NCBI RefSeq assembly: GCF_900115975.1
Contig: NZ_FOYM01000007.1
Span: 62,001 to 126,000 of the forward strand
Length of the DNA stretch: 64,000 nt
Direction: 5' to 3'
DNA from: Desulfoscipio geothermicus DSM 3669
GTDB lineage: Bacteria; Bacillota; Desulfotomaculia; Desulfotomaculales; Desulfallaceae
Below, in pieces: positions 33,516-43,006 of the stretch. Under the pieces are notes generated by a model that saw only the letters and a list, made by a program, of their open reading frames with translations, had not been told where the DNA came from and did not search any database. Both the position numbers and the translations under genes were made by a program. Every line of letters starts with the position of its first letter. Within the stretch, counting starts at the first letter, position 1.

Positions 33516-34151
33516 ATGGGCTGTCGGGTGTTTTTAATCAGGCATGGCGAAACGCAGTGGAACAAGGATTTCCGGATACAGGGGAAGTCGGATGTACCGT
33601 TAAGCGATAACGGCACCAGGCAGGCGGAGGCGTTGAGCAATCGGCTGGCCGGGCAGGAATTTGCCGCTTTTTTCTCCAGCAACCTATCCCGGGCCCGGGA
33701 AACAGCGGCCATCATAGCCCGGCCGCACAACCAACCCGTGCAGGTGCTTAATGACCTGCAAGAATTAAATTTCGGGCACTGGGAGGGAATGACCATCGAG
33801 GAGATCCGCAGGCAATACCGGCAGGAATCTTCGGCCTGGTGGGCCAGTCCGCTGGAAACCAGGATACCGGGCGGGGAAAACCTGGCTGAGCTGGCCGAAC
33901 GATCCGTTCGGGCCATAAAAACAATTATTGAGCGGTATCCCCGGCAGCAGGTGGTGGTAGTGGCCCATGGGGGCACCATAAGAAGTATTGTAGGTACCGT
34001 GTTGGGGTTTGATTTAAACCAGTACTGGCGCCTGCGCCAGGACAATGCCTCCCTTTCAATTATTGAATTTTACCAGTGGGAAAAAGGTATAATCATGTTA
34101 TACAACGATGTCAGTCACCTGCGGCCGGGTTTGGTGCCGCCGGCAGATTAA
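33516..34151 (+). CDS. cobC: Alpha-ribazole phosphatase (histidine phosphatase family)
   Basis: Dephosphorylates alpha-ribazole phosphate or cobalamin phosphate. It is 211 residues with the phosphohistidine motif LIRHGETQWN at residues 6-15, GKSDVPLSDNG, the acid Glu in ELNFGHWEG, and the second His in VVAHGGTIR. It closes the cob operon before a strong terminator. Other histidine phosphatases look alike, and context decides. Confidence 0.9.
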   Translation: MGCRVFLIRHGETQWNKDFRIQGKSDVPLSDNGTRQAEALSNRLAGQEFAAFFSSNLSRARETAAIIARPHNQPVQVLNDLQELNFGHWEGMTIEEIRRQYRQESSAWWASPLETRIPGGENLAELAERSVRAIKTIIERYPRQQVVVVAHGGTIRSIVGTVLGFDLNQYWRLRQDNASLSIIEFYQWEKGIIMLYNDVSHLRPGLVPPAD

Positions 34152-34172
34152 AAACTATGTATTCCAAGCTGC

Positions 34173-34199
34173 AAAACCGGGCAGTGCGCCCGGTTTTTT
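34173..34199 (+). terminator. Rho-independent terminator of the cob operon
   Basis: AAAACCGGGC (34173-34182) with GCCCGGTTTT (34188-34197), followed by further Ts. Confidence 0.93.
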
Positions 34200-34264
34200 A
34201 TATGCTTTGCCAGAAAAGTGAAGCTGGCTATAACTATGGCCGGGGAAGGGAATAAATTACTGTG

Positions 34265-34308
34265 AAAGGTATGCATTAAGGGAACTGATTTTGATGCACA
34301 CCTTTTTT
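34265..34308 (+). terminator. Second hairpin terminator, conserved loop AGGGAACTGATTT
   Basis: AAAGGTATGCAT (34265-34276) pairs at 11 of 12 positions with ATGCACACCTTT, followed by a T run. The loop contains AGGGAACTGATTT, which recurs exactly in the loop of the hairpin at 46520-46562. The interval 34200-34264 before it holds no gene. Confidence 0.7.
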
Positions 34309-34450
34309 GTTATTATTTACCGGTGTGCTTCATATATTTGGGTCATAGAAATATTTAAAACGGGCAATACCGTAGCTCGGGCCCATGGCCCGTCGGTCAT
34401 TGGCGGGGACCGGTGTTTTAGGTGATTCGTCTGAAAGGGAAGGTATGGCT

Positions 34451-34777
34451 ATGGAAACGTTTGTAAATAAAACGGTATTGATTTTTTGTACCGCCTTGGG
34501 CATAATTCTCGGTGCTGCGCTGGTGGGTTCCCTGGCGGCCGTAATGGTCAAAGAGCCTCCCGTCAGCACCATGTTGAAGCTGGCCAGGGAGATAAAAATA
34601 TGGGCCATCGTTGCCGCTATCGGCGGGACGTTTTCAACTTTCGAGGTGCTGGAATCCGGCCTTTTTCAGGGTGAGGTGCGGGCGGTCATCAAGCAGCTGA
34701 TCTATATCATCAGCGCCCTGGCCGGCACCCAGACCGGTTATTACCTGCTGTTGCTGCTTTCAGGTGAGGGGCAATGA
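34451..34777 (+). CDS. ytrH: Sporulation membrane protein YtrH
   Basis: A 108-residue protein with three predicted transmembrane segments (about 8-34, 48-66 and 85-105). The family pattern is recognisable in FCTALGIILGAALVGSLAA and SALAGTQTGYYLLL. In B. subtilis YtrH is a sigma-E-dependent mother-cell protein needed for efficient sporulation. ATG 34451 is chosen because AAAGGGAAGG ends seven bases upstream; ATG 34445 is too close. A CATATATT-like sigma-E -10 is possible at about 34331 but not convincing. It is coupled to ytrI by an ATGA overlap. Confidence 0.85.
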   Translation: METFVNKTVLIFCTALGIILGAALVGSLAAVMVKEPPVSTMLKLAREIKIWAIVAAIGGTFSTFEVLESGLFQGEVRAVIKQLIYIISALAGTQTGYYLLLLLSGEGQ

Positions 34778-35253
34778 AACGGCTGCTTTTCGGTCTGGCC
34801 GTTTTTATTCTGGGTGCCCTTACCGGGGCAGCGTTGACGGGAATTTCCATAGGCAGCCAGGTGGATGCTCTGTATATTGAAAACCGGGCTTTGCAGGATA
34901 ACCTGCAGGTGGCGGAAAAGGAATTGCAGCAACTCCGGGAAAACAGTAAAACCACTCACAAACGGGTGATATCCAAAATAACCACGCGCGTTGCTTTCAG
35001 CGAGGAATGCGATTATTCAGAGTACGAAAGAAGCACTATTGAACTGACCGTAGAAAAAAAAGTGCGCGAATGGCTGAAAATAATTTCGGGGCAGGAAGTG
35101 GAAACGATTAATTATCAGTTGGTTCCCCGCATAGTGGATAATCGGGAAATGGAAGTTGATGGAAATAAAATCCAGCTAAAAGTCAACCTGGTGGTCATAG
35201 CCGAGAATGTAGTGGTTTACTTAGAAATTATTCCCATAAAGGACAAGGTATGA
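34774..35253 (+). CDS. ytrI: Sporulation membrane protein YtrI
   Basis: A 159-residue protein with one N-terminal transmembrane segment (about 4-24), a short coiled coil (about 30-58, ALQDNLQVAEKELQQL) and a C-terminal alpha/beta domain. It is the usual partner of YtrH in sporulating Firmicutes; the biochemical role is unknown. ATG overlaps the ytrH stop (ATGA), and the next small gene follows, possibly coupled. Confidence 0.82.
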   Translation: MKRLLFGLAVFILGALTGAALTGISIGSQVDALYIENRALQDNLQVAEKELQQLRENSKTTHKRVISKITTRVAFSEECDYSEYERSTIELTVEKKVREWLKIISGQEVETINYQLVPRIVDNREMEVDGNKIQLKVNLVVIAENVVVYLEIIPIKDKV

Positions 35254-35306
35254 TAATGATTCTGCCGGCTGGACACAATAAGTTGAAAAAAGGGAGTGTT
35301 CCGCCA

Positions 35307-35531
35307 GTGGAAGAATATATTCGTTCCAGAGTACCATGGAGTACAGAACCCAGTTTAAAGTTTAAGACCGAGGAAGTGGGTATTGAATTTGACGAGTTTA
35401 TTGACGGGCTGAAAGACGGCAAGTCCGATGCTGAAATGGCTGAGGAGTTTGATGTTACGGAAAAGCTGATCTATCACCTGCGGGATCATTTCATGCGTTA
35501 CGGTCTGGGGCATATCATGGGCCAGGATTAG
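35307..35531 (+). CDS. Small helix-turn-helix protein downstream of ytrI
   Basis: A 74-residue protein, MEEYIRSRVPWSTEPSLKF at the start, with a helix-turn-helix-like segment near residues 34-58 (DGKSDAEMAEEFDVTEKLIY). It is probably DNA-binding. Two starts are possible: GTG 35307 behind AGGGAG, or ATG 35250, which overlaps the ytrI stop (ATGA) and adds 19 residues of basic, unconserved-looking sequence. Position suggests a sporulation link; function unknown. Confidence 0.65.
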   Translation: MEEYIRSRVPWSTEPSLKFKTEEVGIEFDEFIDGLKDGKSDAEMAEEFDVTEKLIYHLRDHFMRYGLGHIMGQD

Positions 35532-35638
35532 CAGGACTGATTCTATATATGCCGGGTGGTATTGGATTGCCGCTTCGGGAAGCCGGGAAAAACTTTTTTT
35601 AATGTATAGAATTTAGGTCCCCTTATTTCCGGACGTTG

Positions 35639-35647
35639 TGCTATAAT
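35639..35647 (+). promoter_or_regulatory. Extended -10 promoter of guaB
   Basis: TGCTATAAT is TG-N-TATAAT. No -35 match at 17 bp. It lies 54 bases before the proposed guaB start. Confidence 0.6.
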
Positions 35648-35694
35648 AAACAAATATATTATTGAAAAAAATTATCCGAAAAAGAGGGGAGTGA

Positions 35695-37158
<1,464 letters not shown>

Positions 37159-37193
37159 TTATAGTATCAACCAGCCCCGGTTATCGGGGCAGT

Positions 37194-37281
37194 AAAAAGG
37201 GGACAGGCCGCAAAAAGGGGACAGGCACCGATTCACAAAACGAATCGGAGCCAGTCCCCTTTTACGGCCTGTCCCCTTTTT
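37194..37281. repeat. Long GGGGACAGG-type inverted repeat, bidirectional terminator between guaB and acuA
   Basis: AAAAAGGGGACAGGCCG (37194-37210) pairs with CGGCCTGTCCCCTTTTT (to 37281). Further in, AAAAGGGGAC pairs with GTCCCCTTTT, and CCGATTC with GAATCGG around an ACAAAA loop. T tracts at both ends allow termination of both convergent genes. GGGGACAGGC-rich palindromes of this kind are recurrent interspersed repeats in Firmicutes, often linked to REP-type transposases; that link is recalled, not tested here. Confidence 0.75.
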
Positions 37282-37287
37282 GCTTTT

Positions 37288-37920
37288 TTAACTGAAAATA
37301 CTGGTGCCCTGAAATTTCATGTCTTCGAATTTTTGTACGTCTGCTTCCGATACCCTGGACCCGATGCGGGCCATTAGCACGTTGGCGATATGCTCCAGGA
37401 TTTCGGGATCGTCGGTGGCGACTCGCACCAATCCTGCGCTCCCGAAAAGCTTGCTTAACATTTTCTGGTATTGCCAGATATCCAGTCCGGTATGATCAAG
37501 ATCCCAGTGCCAGCAAAATTCAATGGTGATTACAATTTTTTCTTCCATAACGGGATTGGAGAAGGCGTATTTCAGCAGCTTTTTGCCTAATTTATGCTTG
37601 CGCCACGCCGGACTGATTTCTATGGCTCCCAATTCCAGAATGTTGGGGTGTTTGCACCAGCGGCTGTATTTATCCGGCTCGTGAAAAGTTACATAACCGA
37701 TAATGGTATTCCGGTTGCGGATGATGTAAACCAGCCCGTCGCTGGAACCGGCAATGTCAATTAAAGCTCGGTGTTGTTTGGGGGCTTCCCGGAAAACATT
37801 AAGGTCTGCGGACATATTCAGCTTGGCTAAATATGCCGGCTCCACCGGTCCTTCAATAACAATCTGATCCTCCGTTACATCATGTCTTTTTAAGTTTGAT
37901 GAATGGCTGGCTGAGTCCAA
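37288..37920 (-). CDS. acuA: AcuA-like protein acetyltransferase (GNAT)
   Basis: A 210-residue GNAT protein that matches B. subtilis AcuA, which acetylates and inactivates AMP-forming acetyl-CoA synthetase. Shared blocks include IEGPVEPAYLA, QHRALIDIAG, TIIGYVTF, ELGAIEISPAWRKHKLGKKLL (acetyl-CoA loop), and FCWHWDLDHTGLDIWQYQKM, NVLMARIG. The start is TTG (complement 37918-37920) with AGAGGTGG upstream. The acuBC genes that accompany it in Bacillus are not adjacent here. Likely targets are the acyl-CoA synthetases at 55.5 and 57.5 kb, both carrying the SGKI motif. Confidence 0.88.
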   Translation of the reverse strand: MDSASHSSNLKRHDVTEDQIVIEGPVEPAYLAKLNMSADLNVFREAPKQHRALIDIAGSSDGLVYIIRNRNTIIGYVTFHEPDKYSRWCKHPNILELGAIEISPAWRKHKLGKKLLKYAFSNPVMEEKIVITIEFCWHWDLDHTGLDIWQYQKMLSKLFGSAGLVRVATDDPEILEHIANVLMARIGSRVSEADVQKFEDMKFQGTSIFS

Positions 37921-38125
37921 TGATAACCACCTCTAAATATAACAACAATTTGTTTATCTAATTATACTGGTTGTTATAATTCTTGAACAGAATAAATTTA
38001 AAAAATTCGAACTTCCGTCAAGAAAAAAATGCAAAATTTTTATTCAAAGGAAGGATATAGAAAATTAATCATGAAATAATATATATAAACAAAATATGGA
38101 AATTTGTTAGAGGTGGTGTTTTTAG

Positions 38126-39520
38126 TTGAGTGGAAAATTGCACTCCCTGACGGATGTTTTGAAAAAAACCTTGTTTTTCTTTGAATCATTAACGGTTGCA
38201 GAATTGGCGCCCTATGTGCACAGGCAAATGCTGGCGGATTATGCACGGGAGCAGGTGGAAGAAAAGGTACGTATATGTCTGGAGCAACACAAATGTTTCT
38301 CCTGCGACAAAAATTACATATGGTCCCTGGACCTGGAAGGGCACCGGGATAATGATCAATTTTACAACCTGTTGCTGAAAAAGCAAAAACCCCTCAGTTT
38401 GAACGAACTGACTAAAAACGGCAATAAAAAGAAAAAACGCAAGCCGGTTGCAGAACATGCGGAGCTGATTAATGACGGCCGGTTTATTCAACTGGAAAAC
38501 GGTTATTGGGGGTTGACTGAGTGGGAAGTGGAAACCGGCCATTATTCCCTGAAACACCTGGTCGTCAAGGCTTTAAAGCTGCATCCCACCGGTCTTTCGC
38601 TCAAGCAGTTACGTGATGTGGTAAGCGCCTGGCGCGCTACAGGCGAGCAAGAAGTCAAGGAAGTATTGCATAAATTTCCTTTCTTTGAACAGATCGGGGA
38701 AGGGGTCTGGTATTATAATGCAGAGGCCAGAGTAATTTACGATCGCATTTTGAAGCGCTACCTGGCGGCACTGCAAAGACAGCGGGAGAGGTGGCACCGG
38801 GATCGGGAGCGCTGGGTTCGTAAAAATGCCGGCTTGCAGAAACAGCTGGCGGAAGTGTCGGCGGCCCACCGGGAGGCCGCTGCTGCGCTGGCTTTGCGGC
38901 ATGACGAAATGAACCGGTACGAGCAAATGGCCACCCAGATGGCTGAAAAAGATCTGTTGCTGGCTTTGAGAAAGAAAGAAATATACCGTTACAAGGAGCA
39001 CCTACAAAAACTGGAAGCAAAGGCGAACAGCATTTTATACCAGTGCCGCCTCTGGGTTAAAAGGACCCGGGACAAAGAAGCGGAAAATGAAAGGCTGCAG
39101 GATATGCTGGAGAAAAACCAATCCAGTCTGGAATCAATGTTCACCAAACTGCAGCAGTATAAGGAACGGGACCGGGAAAATAAGGCTAAACTGTTGGAGA
39201 TGAAAGAAAAACACGCTGAAAGAATTGCCGAACTGCAGACCGAAATTGTTGAACTGAAGCAAAAATTAGAAAGATGGAAAGGGAATTCCGACCAGGAGGA
39301 AAAAATTTGGCGCGAGGAAATCAATACCTTGAGCGCCGACTTGAAACATGCCATGGCCGAAAGCGATAGGTTGAACAAGTCATTGCGCCTGGCCCAGCAA
39401 GAACTGGCCAAGGTTAAAAAAGAATACAAGGCGCTGGAGATGCAGCTGGCGCACCCAGTGGTACGACTGGCAGCGAAACTCTTCGGCAGATTGAAAAGAA
39501 ACCCCCAACAGGCGGTTTAA
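38126..39520 (+). CDS. Winged-helix plus long coiled-coil protein, function unknown
   Basis: A 464-residue protein. Residues 1-75 and about 120-205 look like two HARE/RpoE-type winged-helix units (LTVAELAPYVHRQM ... DKNYIWSLD; HLVVKALKLHPTGLSLKQL ... GEGVWYYN). They are joined by a Lys-rich linker (KNGNKKKKRKP). Residues about 215-445 form a nearly continuous charged coiled coil. The first domain has CFSC, a possible half metal site. There is no membrane segment. TTG 38126 lies behind AGAGGTGGTG, and a terminator follows, so it is monocistronic. No named family is recognised; the architecture suggests a DNA- or RNA-polymerase-associated structural protein, which is inference only. Confidence 0.8.
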   Translation: MSGKLHSLTDVLKKTLFFFESLTVAELAPYVHRQMLADYAREQVEEKVRICLEQHKCFSCDKNYIWSLDLEGHRDNDQFYNLLLKKQKPLSLNELTKNGNKKKKRKPVAEHAELINDGRFIQLENGYWGLTEWEVETGHYSLKHLVVKALKLHPTGLSLKQLRDVVSAWRATGEQEVKEVLHKFPFFEQIGEGVWYYNAEARVIYDRILKRYLAALQRQRERWHRDRERWVRKNAGLQKQLAEVSAAHREAAAALALRHDEMNRYEQMATQMAEKDLLLALRKKEIYRYKEHLQKLEAKANSILYQCRLWVKRTRDKEAENERLQDMLEKNQSSLESMFTKLQQYKERDRENKAKLLEMKEKHAERIAELQTEIVELKQKLERWKGNSDQEEKIWREEINTLSADLKHAMAESDRLNKSLRLAQQELAKVKKEYKALEMQLAHPVVRLAAKLFGRLKRNPQQAV

Positions 39521-39546
39521 GAGATACCGGATTGGTATCTCTTTTG
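39520..39546 (+). terminator. Rho-independent terminator after the coiled-coil gene
   Basis: Perfect 9-bp stem AGAGATACC/GGTATCTCT (39520-39528 with 39534-39542), GGATT loop, then Ts. It starts at the last base of the stop codon. Confidence 0.9.
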
Positions 39547-39636
39547 TGTTTTATATTAGTATGGTATAGTTAAAATATAAAAAAATTTTAATTGATTGTC
39601 AGTACTGAAAATCATTAACCGGATAAAGAGGTGACA

Positions 39637-41232
39637 ATGCAATTGTCTTTGACCGAAAATAATGACATTATTTTGCAAAACCGCGTTCTGGTAGATGTAG
39701 ATATAGATCCCATGAGCCGAAAGGTTTACATAGAACTGGAGCAGCCCAGTTTATTGAACAACCAGGCTGATGTAGACAGGCTTGTGGATTCTTTGCGCGC
39801 CTGCTGTGGCGACCAGGTGACGGTGCCGCTGAAGATGATGAATAAAGTAGGGGAAGCGCTGCGTGAAGGAGATTGGCGGGTCACCGCCACCCTGGCCCGG
39901 TTTGGCGCAGTGTGGCAAGTCATTGATATTGAGCCCGGCGACCGGATGGCGCGTCATTACGGTCTGGCGGTGGATTTGGGGACCACTACCGTAGTTGGTT
40001 ACCTGGTGGATCTGTCTACTGGTCAAATTATGGCCACAGAGGCGGATTACAACGGGCAAATACAATATGGTATGGATATTTTGACCAGGATTTATCTGGC
40101 CGGTACGCCCGGGGGCTGTAAGCAATTGCAAGACGCAGTGGTGGAGACATTAAATAAGATTATACTTGGCCTGGCGCAAAAGTGCCGAGTTGAGCGAAGG
40201 GAAATCAGCGCCGTAACCGTGGGTGCCAACAGCACCATGATTCACCTGTTGTTGGGCCTTGACCCTTCCCGCATTTGCCAGGCTCCTTATATCCCGGTGG
40301 TGAACCTGCCCGGTTACCTTAAAGTAAGTGATATCGGTCTGCAGGTCAACCCCCACGCACCATTATATTGCCTGCCGGGCGTGGGCAGCTACGTGGGCGG
40401 TGATGTGCTGGGCGGCATATTGGCCAGCGGGCTGCACAAAAAGCCGGAATTGGCCCTTTTTGTAGATATCGGCACCAACGGGGAAATGGTTTTGGGAAAT
40501 GAGGAATGGCTGATGGCCTGTGCCGGGGCGGCCGGCCCTGCTTTGGAAGGTGACGTCGCCCACGACGGCATGCGGGCCGAACCGGGGGCGGTTTACCAGG
40601 TGCGCATAGACCCGGAGACCAAGGACGTTAATTATAAGACAATAGCCGGGCAAAAGGCGGTGGGCATATGTGGTTCCGGGCTGGTGGACTGCCTGGCGGA
40701 ATTATTGCTGGCCGGCATCATTGACCGGGCGGGTAAATTCAGGAGCCGTAGCAGGGAATTTGTAGTTGTGCCGGCGGCTGAGTCGGCTACCGGCAGGGAT
40801 ATTACTTTTACGCAAACCGATATAGATAATTTGATGCGCACCAAAGGTGCCGTCAACGCGGCCCTGGAAACATTATTGGAAGGCGTGGGCTGTGGATTGA
40901 CCGATATCACCACCTTTTACGCCGCCGGGGCTTTCGGGCAGTATCTGAATCTGGAATCAGCCATCATTATCGGTCTTTACCCGGACCTACCTCGGGAGCA
41001 TATGATTCGCCTGGGGAACAGTTCCGGGGAAGGGGCCAGGCTGGTGTTGATATCCGATGCCAGCAGACGGGAAGTGGAGAAAATAGCCCGCAGTATAACT
41101 TATTTTGAACTCAACGCCAAGGAGGAATTCATGAACAGGTTTGTCGGCAGTAAGTTCCTGCCGCATACCAACCTGGATTATTACCCCACCGTTAAACAAA
41201 AAATGATGCAACGGGGGTTGATCCAGGAATAA
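39637..41232 (+). CDS. RACo-like ASKHA ATPase (DUF4445) lacking the N-terminal ferredoxin domain
   Basis: A 531-residue protein of the reductive-activator-of-corrinoid family, which uses ATP to reduce inactive Co(II) corrinoid proteins. The ASKHA ATPase core begins near residue 108 (GLAVDLGTTTVVGYLVD), with QYGMDILTR, VGANSTMIHLLLG, VDIGTNGEMVLG and ACAGAAGPALEG. The usual N-terminal [2Fe-2S] domain (CX5CX2C...C) is absent: the protein starts in the linker, with only ACC near residue 50. ATG 39637 follows AGAGGTGAC; the GTG at 39631 is inside that site. It stands alone between terminators, not next to a corrinoid methyltransferase. Confidence 0.85.
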   Translation: MQLSLTENNDIILQNRVLVDVDIDPMSRKVYIELEQPSLLNNQADVDRLVDSLRACCGDQVTVPLKMMNKVGEALREGDWRVTATLARFGAVWQVIDIEPGDRMARHYGLAVDLGTTTVVGYLVDLSTGQIMATEADYNGQIQYGMDILTRIYLAGTPGGCKQLQDAVVETLNKIILGLAQKCRVERREISAVTVGANSTMIHLLLGLDPSRICQAPYIPVVNLPGYLKVSDIGLQVNPHAPLYCLPGVGSYVGGDVLGGILASGLHKKPELALFVDIGTNGEMVLGNEEWLMACAGAAGPALEGDVAHDGMRAEPGAVYQVRIDPETKDVNYKTIAGQKAVGICGSGLVDCLAELLLAGIIDRAGKFRSRSREFVVVPAAESATGRDITFTQTDIDNLMRTKGAVNAALETLLEGVGCGLTDITTFYAAGAFGQYLNLESAIIIGLYPDLPREHMIRLGNSSGEGARLVLISDASRREVEKIARSITYFELNAKEEFMNRFVGSKFLPHTNLDYYPTVKQKMMQRGLIQE

Positions 41233-41268
41233 AAGTTCACTCATTGCTTATATTACTTTGTATACTGG

Positions 41269-41296
41269 TAAAGCGCCCGGCGGCGCTTTATTTTTT
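41269..41296 (+). terminator. Rho-independent terminator after the RACo-like gene
   Basis: AAAGCGCC (41270-41277) and GGCGCTTT (41282-41289), CGGC loop, then ATTTTTT. Confidence 0.9.
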
Positions 41297-41366
41297 GGGT
41301 ATAAAAGCTGAAGTGATATTACAACAATAAATAATACTGTTGTGTTACTAAGCTGGAGGTGTTGTT

Positions 41367-42539
41367 GTGATATATTTTGACAATGCGGCCACTTCCTGGC
41401 CCAAACCCCCGGGAGTGATGGAAGCAATGCGCCGCTGCCTGGAGGAAGCCGGGGCCAACCCGGGCCGGTCCGGTCATAAAATGTCGCTGGCAGCCGGCAA
41501 ACTGGTTGATGCCGCCAGGGAGGACGTGGCTGCTTTATTTAATATTTCCGAACCGGACAGAGTGATATTTACCCTCAATGCCACGGATGCCCTGAATATG
41601 GCCATCAAAGGCGTGCTCGACACCGGTGATCATGTGATCACCAGCTCCATGGAGCATAATTCGGTAACCAGGCCGCTCTACGGGCTGCTGGAAAAAATAG
41701 AGGTTACCAAAGTGCCCTGCGCCCCTGACGGGTCCCTGGACTACCGAGAAGTGGAACGGGCCATCCGGCCCAATACCAGGGCCGTCATTATGACCCATGC
41801 CTCCAATGTCTCCGGCACGATCATGCCCGTTAAAGAAATAGGCGGGCTGGCCCGGGATGCTAATGTAATATTTATCGTGGACGCGGCCCAGACTGCCGGT
41901 ATTCTGGATATAGACGTTCGGGACATGAATATAGACTTGCTGGCCATGCCGGGCCACAAAGGGTTGATGGGGCCGCCGGGAACCGGAGCACTGTTTGTGG
42001 GGGAGCGTGTAAAATTAAAAACCTTTCGGGAAGGGGGGACGGGCAGCAAATCTGCAGTGCCCGGCCAGCCCGACTTGCTGCCGGAAAAATATGAAAGCGG
42101 TACGTTGAATTCGGTGGGTATTGCCGGGTTGGGCGCCGGCATTGCATTCATCAAGCAAACCGGGATCCAAAGAATCAGGGAACATGAAACGATGCTGGTA
42201 CGCAGGTTTATCGAACAAGCGGAAAGGGTTCCGGGAGTAAAAATATTCGGGCCAGGTAAGGGGGTGGAACGAGCGCCGGTGGTTTCTTTTCTGTTGGAAG
42301 GAAAGAATACTGAGGCGGTAGGCAGCGCTCTGGATCAGTGGTATAACATTGCTTGCCGGGCCGGCCTACATTGCGCCCCCGACGCGCACCGTACGCTGGG
42401 CACCTTTGACAGCAAGCTGGTGCGATTCGGCTTTTCTTATTTCAATACCCTGGAAGAAGTGGATTTTGCACTGCAATGCCTGCGGGACATCAAAGAAAGG
42501 GACCTTTCCGCCGTACAAGGCACCGGCTGCAGCTGTTAG
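41367..42539 (+). CDS. Cysteine desulfurase family protein (class V aminotransferase)
   Basis: A 390-residue PLP enzyme of the SufS/CsdA-like subgroup found in Firmicutes (TIGR01977-type). FDNAATSWPKP at the N terminus, THASNVSGTIMP, VDAAQTAGILDID, PLP Lys in MPGHKGLMGPPGTGALF, and the catalytic-loop Cys in ACRAGLHCAP. It ends with GTGCSC, an extra pair of cysteines at the extreme C terminus. It delivers sulfur for Fe-S or thio-cofactor synthesis; no SufU or IscU lies nearby. Confidence 0.9.
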   Translation: MIYFDNAATSWPKPPGVMEAMRRCLEEAGANPGRSGHKMSLAAGKLVDAAREDVAALFNISEPDRVIFTLNATDALNMAIKGVLDTGDHVITSSMEHNSVTRPLYGLLEKIEVTKVPCAPDGSLDYREVERAIRPNTRAVIMTHASNVSGTIMPVKEIGGLARDANVIFIVDAAQTAGILDIDVRDMNIDLLAMPGHKGLMGPPGTGALFVGERVKLKTFREGGTGSKSAVPGQPDLLPEKYESGTLNSVGIAGLGAGIAFIKQTGIQRIREHETMLVRRFIEQAERVPGVKIFGPGKGVERAPVVSFLLEGKNTEAVGSALDQWYNIACRAGLHCAPDAHRTLGTFDSKLVRFGFSYFNTLEEVDFALQCLRDIKERDLSAVQGTGCSC

Positions 42540-42548
42540 ATTAATACA

Positions 42549-42574
42549 AACCGCCCGGGGGCGCCCGGGCGGTT
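42549..42574. terminator. Bidirectional hairpin between the cysteine desulfurase and mutase genes
   Basis: Perfect 11-bp stem AACCGCCCGGG/CCCGGGCGGTT (42549-42559 with 42564-42574) between convergent genes; very GC-rich with only short T tracts. Confidence 0.8.
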
Positions 42575-42579
42575 AGGGT

Positions 42580-42981
42580 CTAATTCACCTTGACATTAGC
42601 GTTGATCCAGTCCACGATGGTTTCTATGGTCGTGCCGGGAGTGAACAGCTGGGCGGCCCAGCCACCTTCTTTGAGGGTTTTAACATCCGCTTCCGGGATA
42701 GTGCCCCCGCCTATCACTACAATGTCCCCCGCGTCGTTTTCTTTGAGTAATTCGCAAACCCTGGGGAACAACGTCATGTGCGCGCCGCTGAGGATGGACA
42801 AGCCCACTACATCTACATCCTCCTGGATGGCGGCCTCCACTATTTGCTCGGGGGTTTGGTGCAACCCGGTATATACTACCTCCATCCCGGCGTCTCTGAG
42901 CGCGCGGGCGATTACCCTGGCTCCCCGGTCGTGGCCGTCCAGTCCGGGTTTGGCGACTAATACCCTTATTTTCCTGGCCAT
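42580..42981 (-). CDS. mcmB: Methylmalonyl-CoA mutase, cobalamin-binding small subunit
   Basis: A 133-residue B12-binding (flavodoxin-fold) subunit. The base-off/His-on motif DxHxxG is seen as [10 protein letters not shown] with His17, followed by [12 protein letters not shown] and VVIGGGTIP, the other corrin-contact loops. Start ATG 42981 with AGGAGGT upstream; an open frame continues upstream, but only within the preceding gene's 3' end. It follows the large subunit in the operon cobO-meaB-mcmA-mcmB. A split mutase with a separate small subunit is normal in Pelotomaculum-like bacteria and archaea. Confidence 0.94.
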   Translation of the reverse strand: MARKIRVLVAKPGLDGHDRGARVIARALRDAGMEVVYTGLHQTPEQIVEAAIQEDVDVVGLSILSGAHMTLFPRVCELLKENDAGDIVVIGGGTIPEADVKTLKEGGWAAQLFTPGTTIETIVDWINANVKVN

Positions 42982-43006
42982 GATTTTACCTCCTTTGTAT
43001 ATCAAT

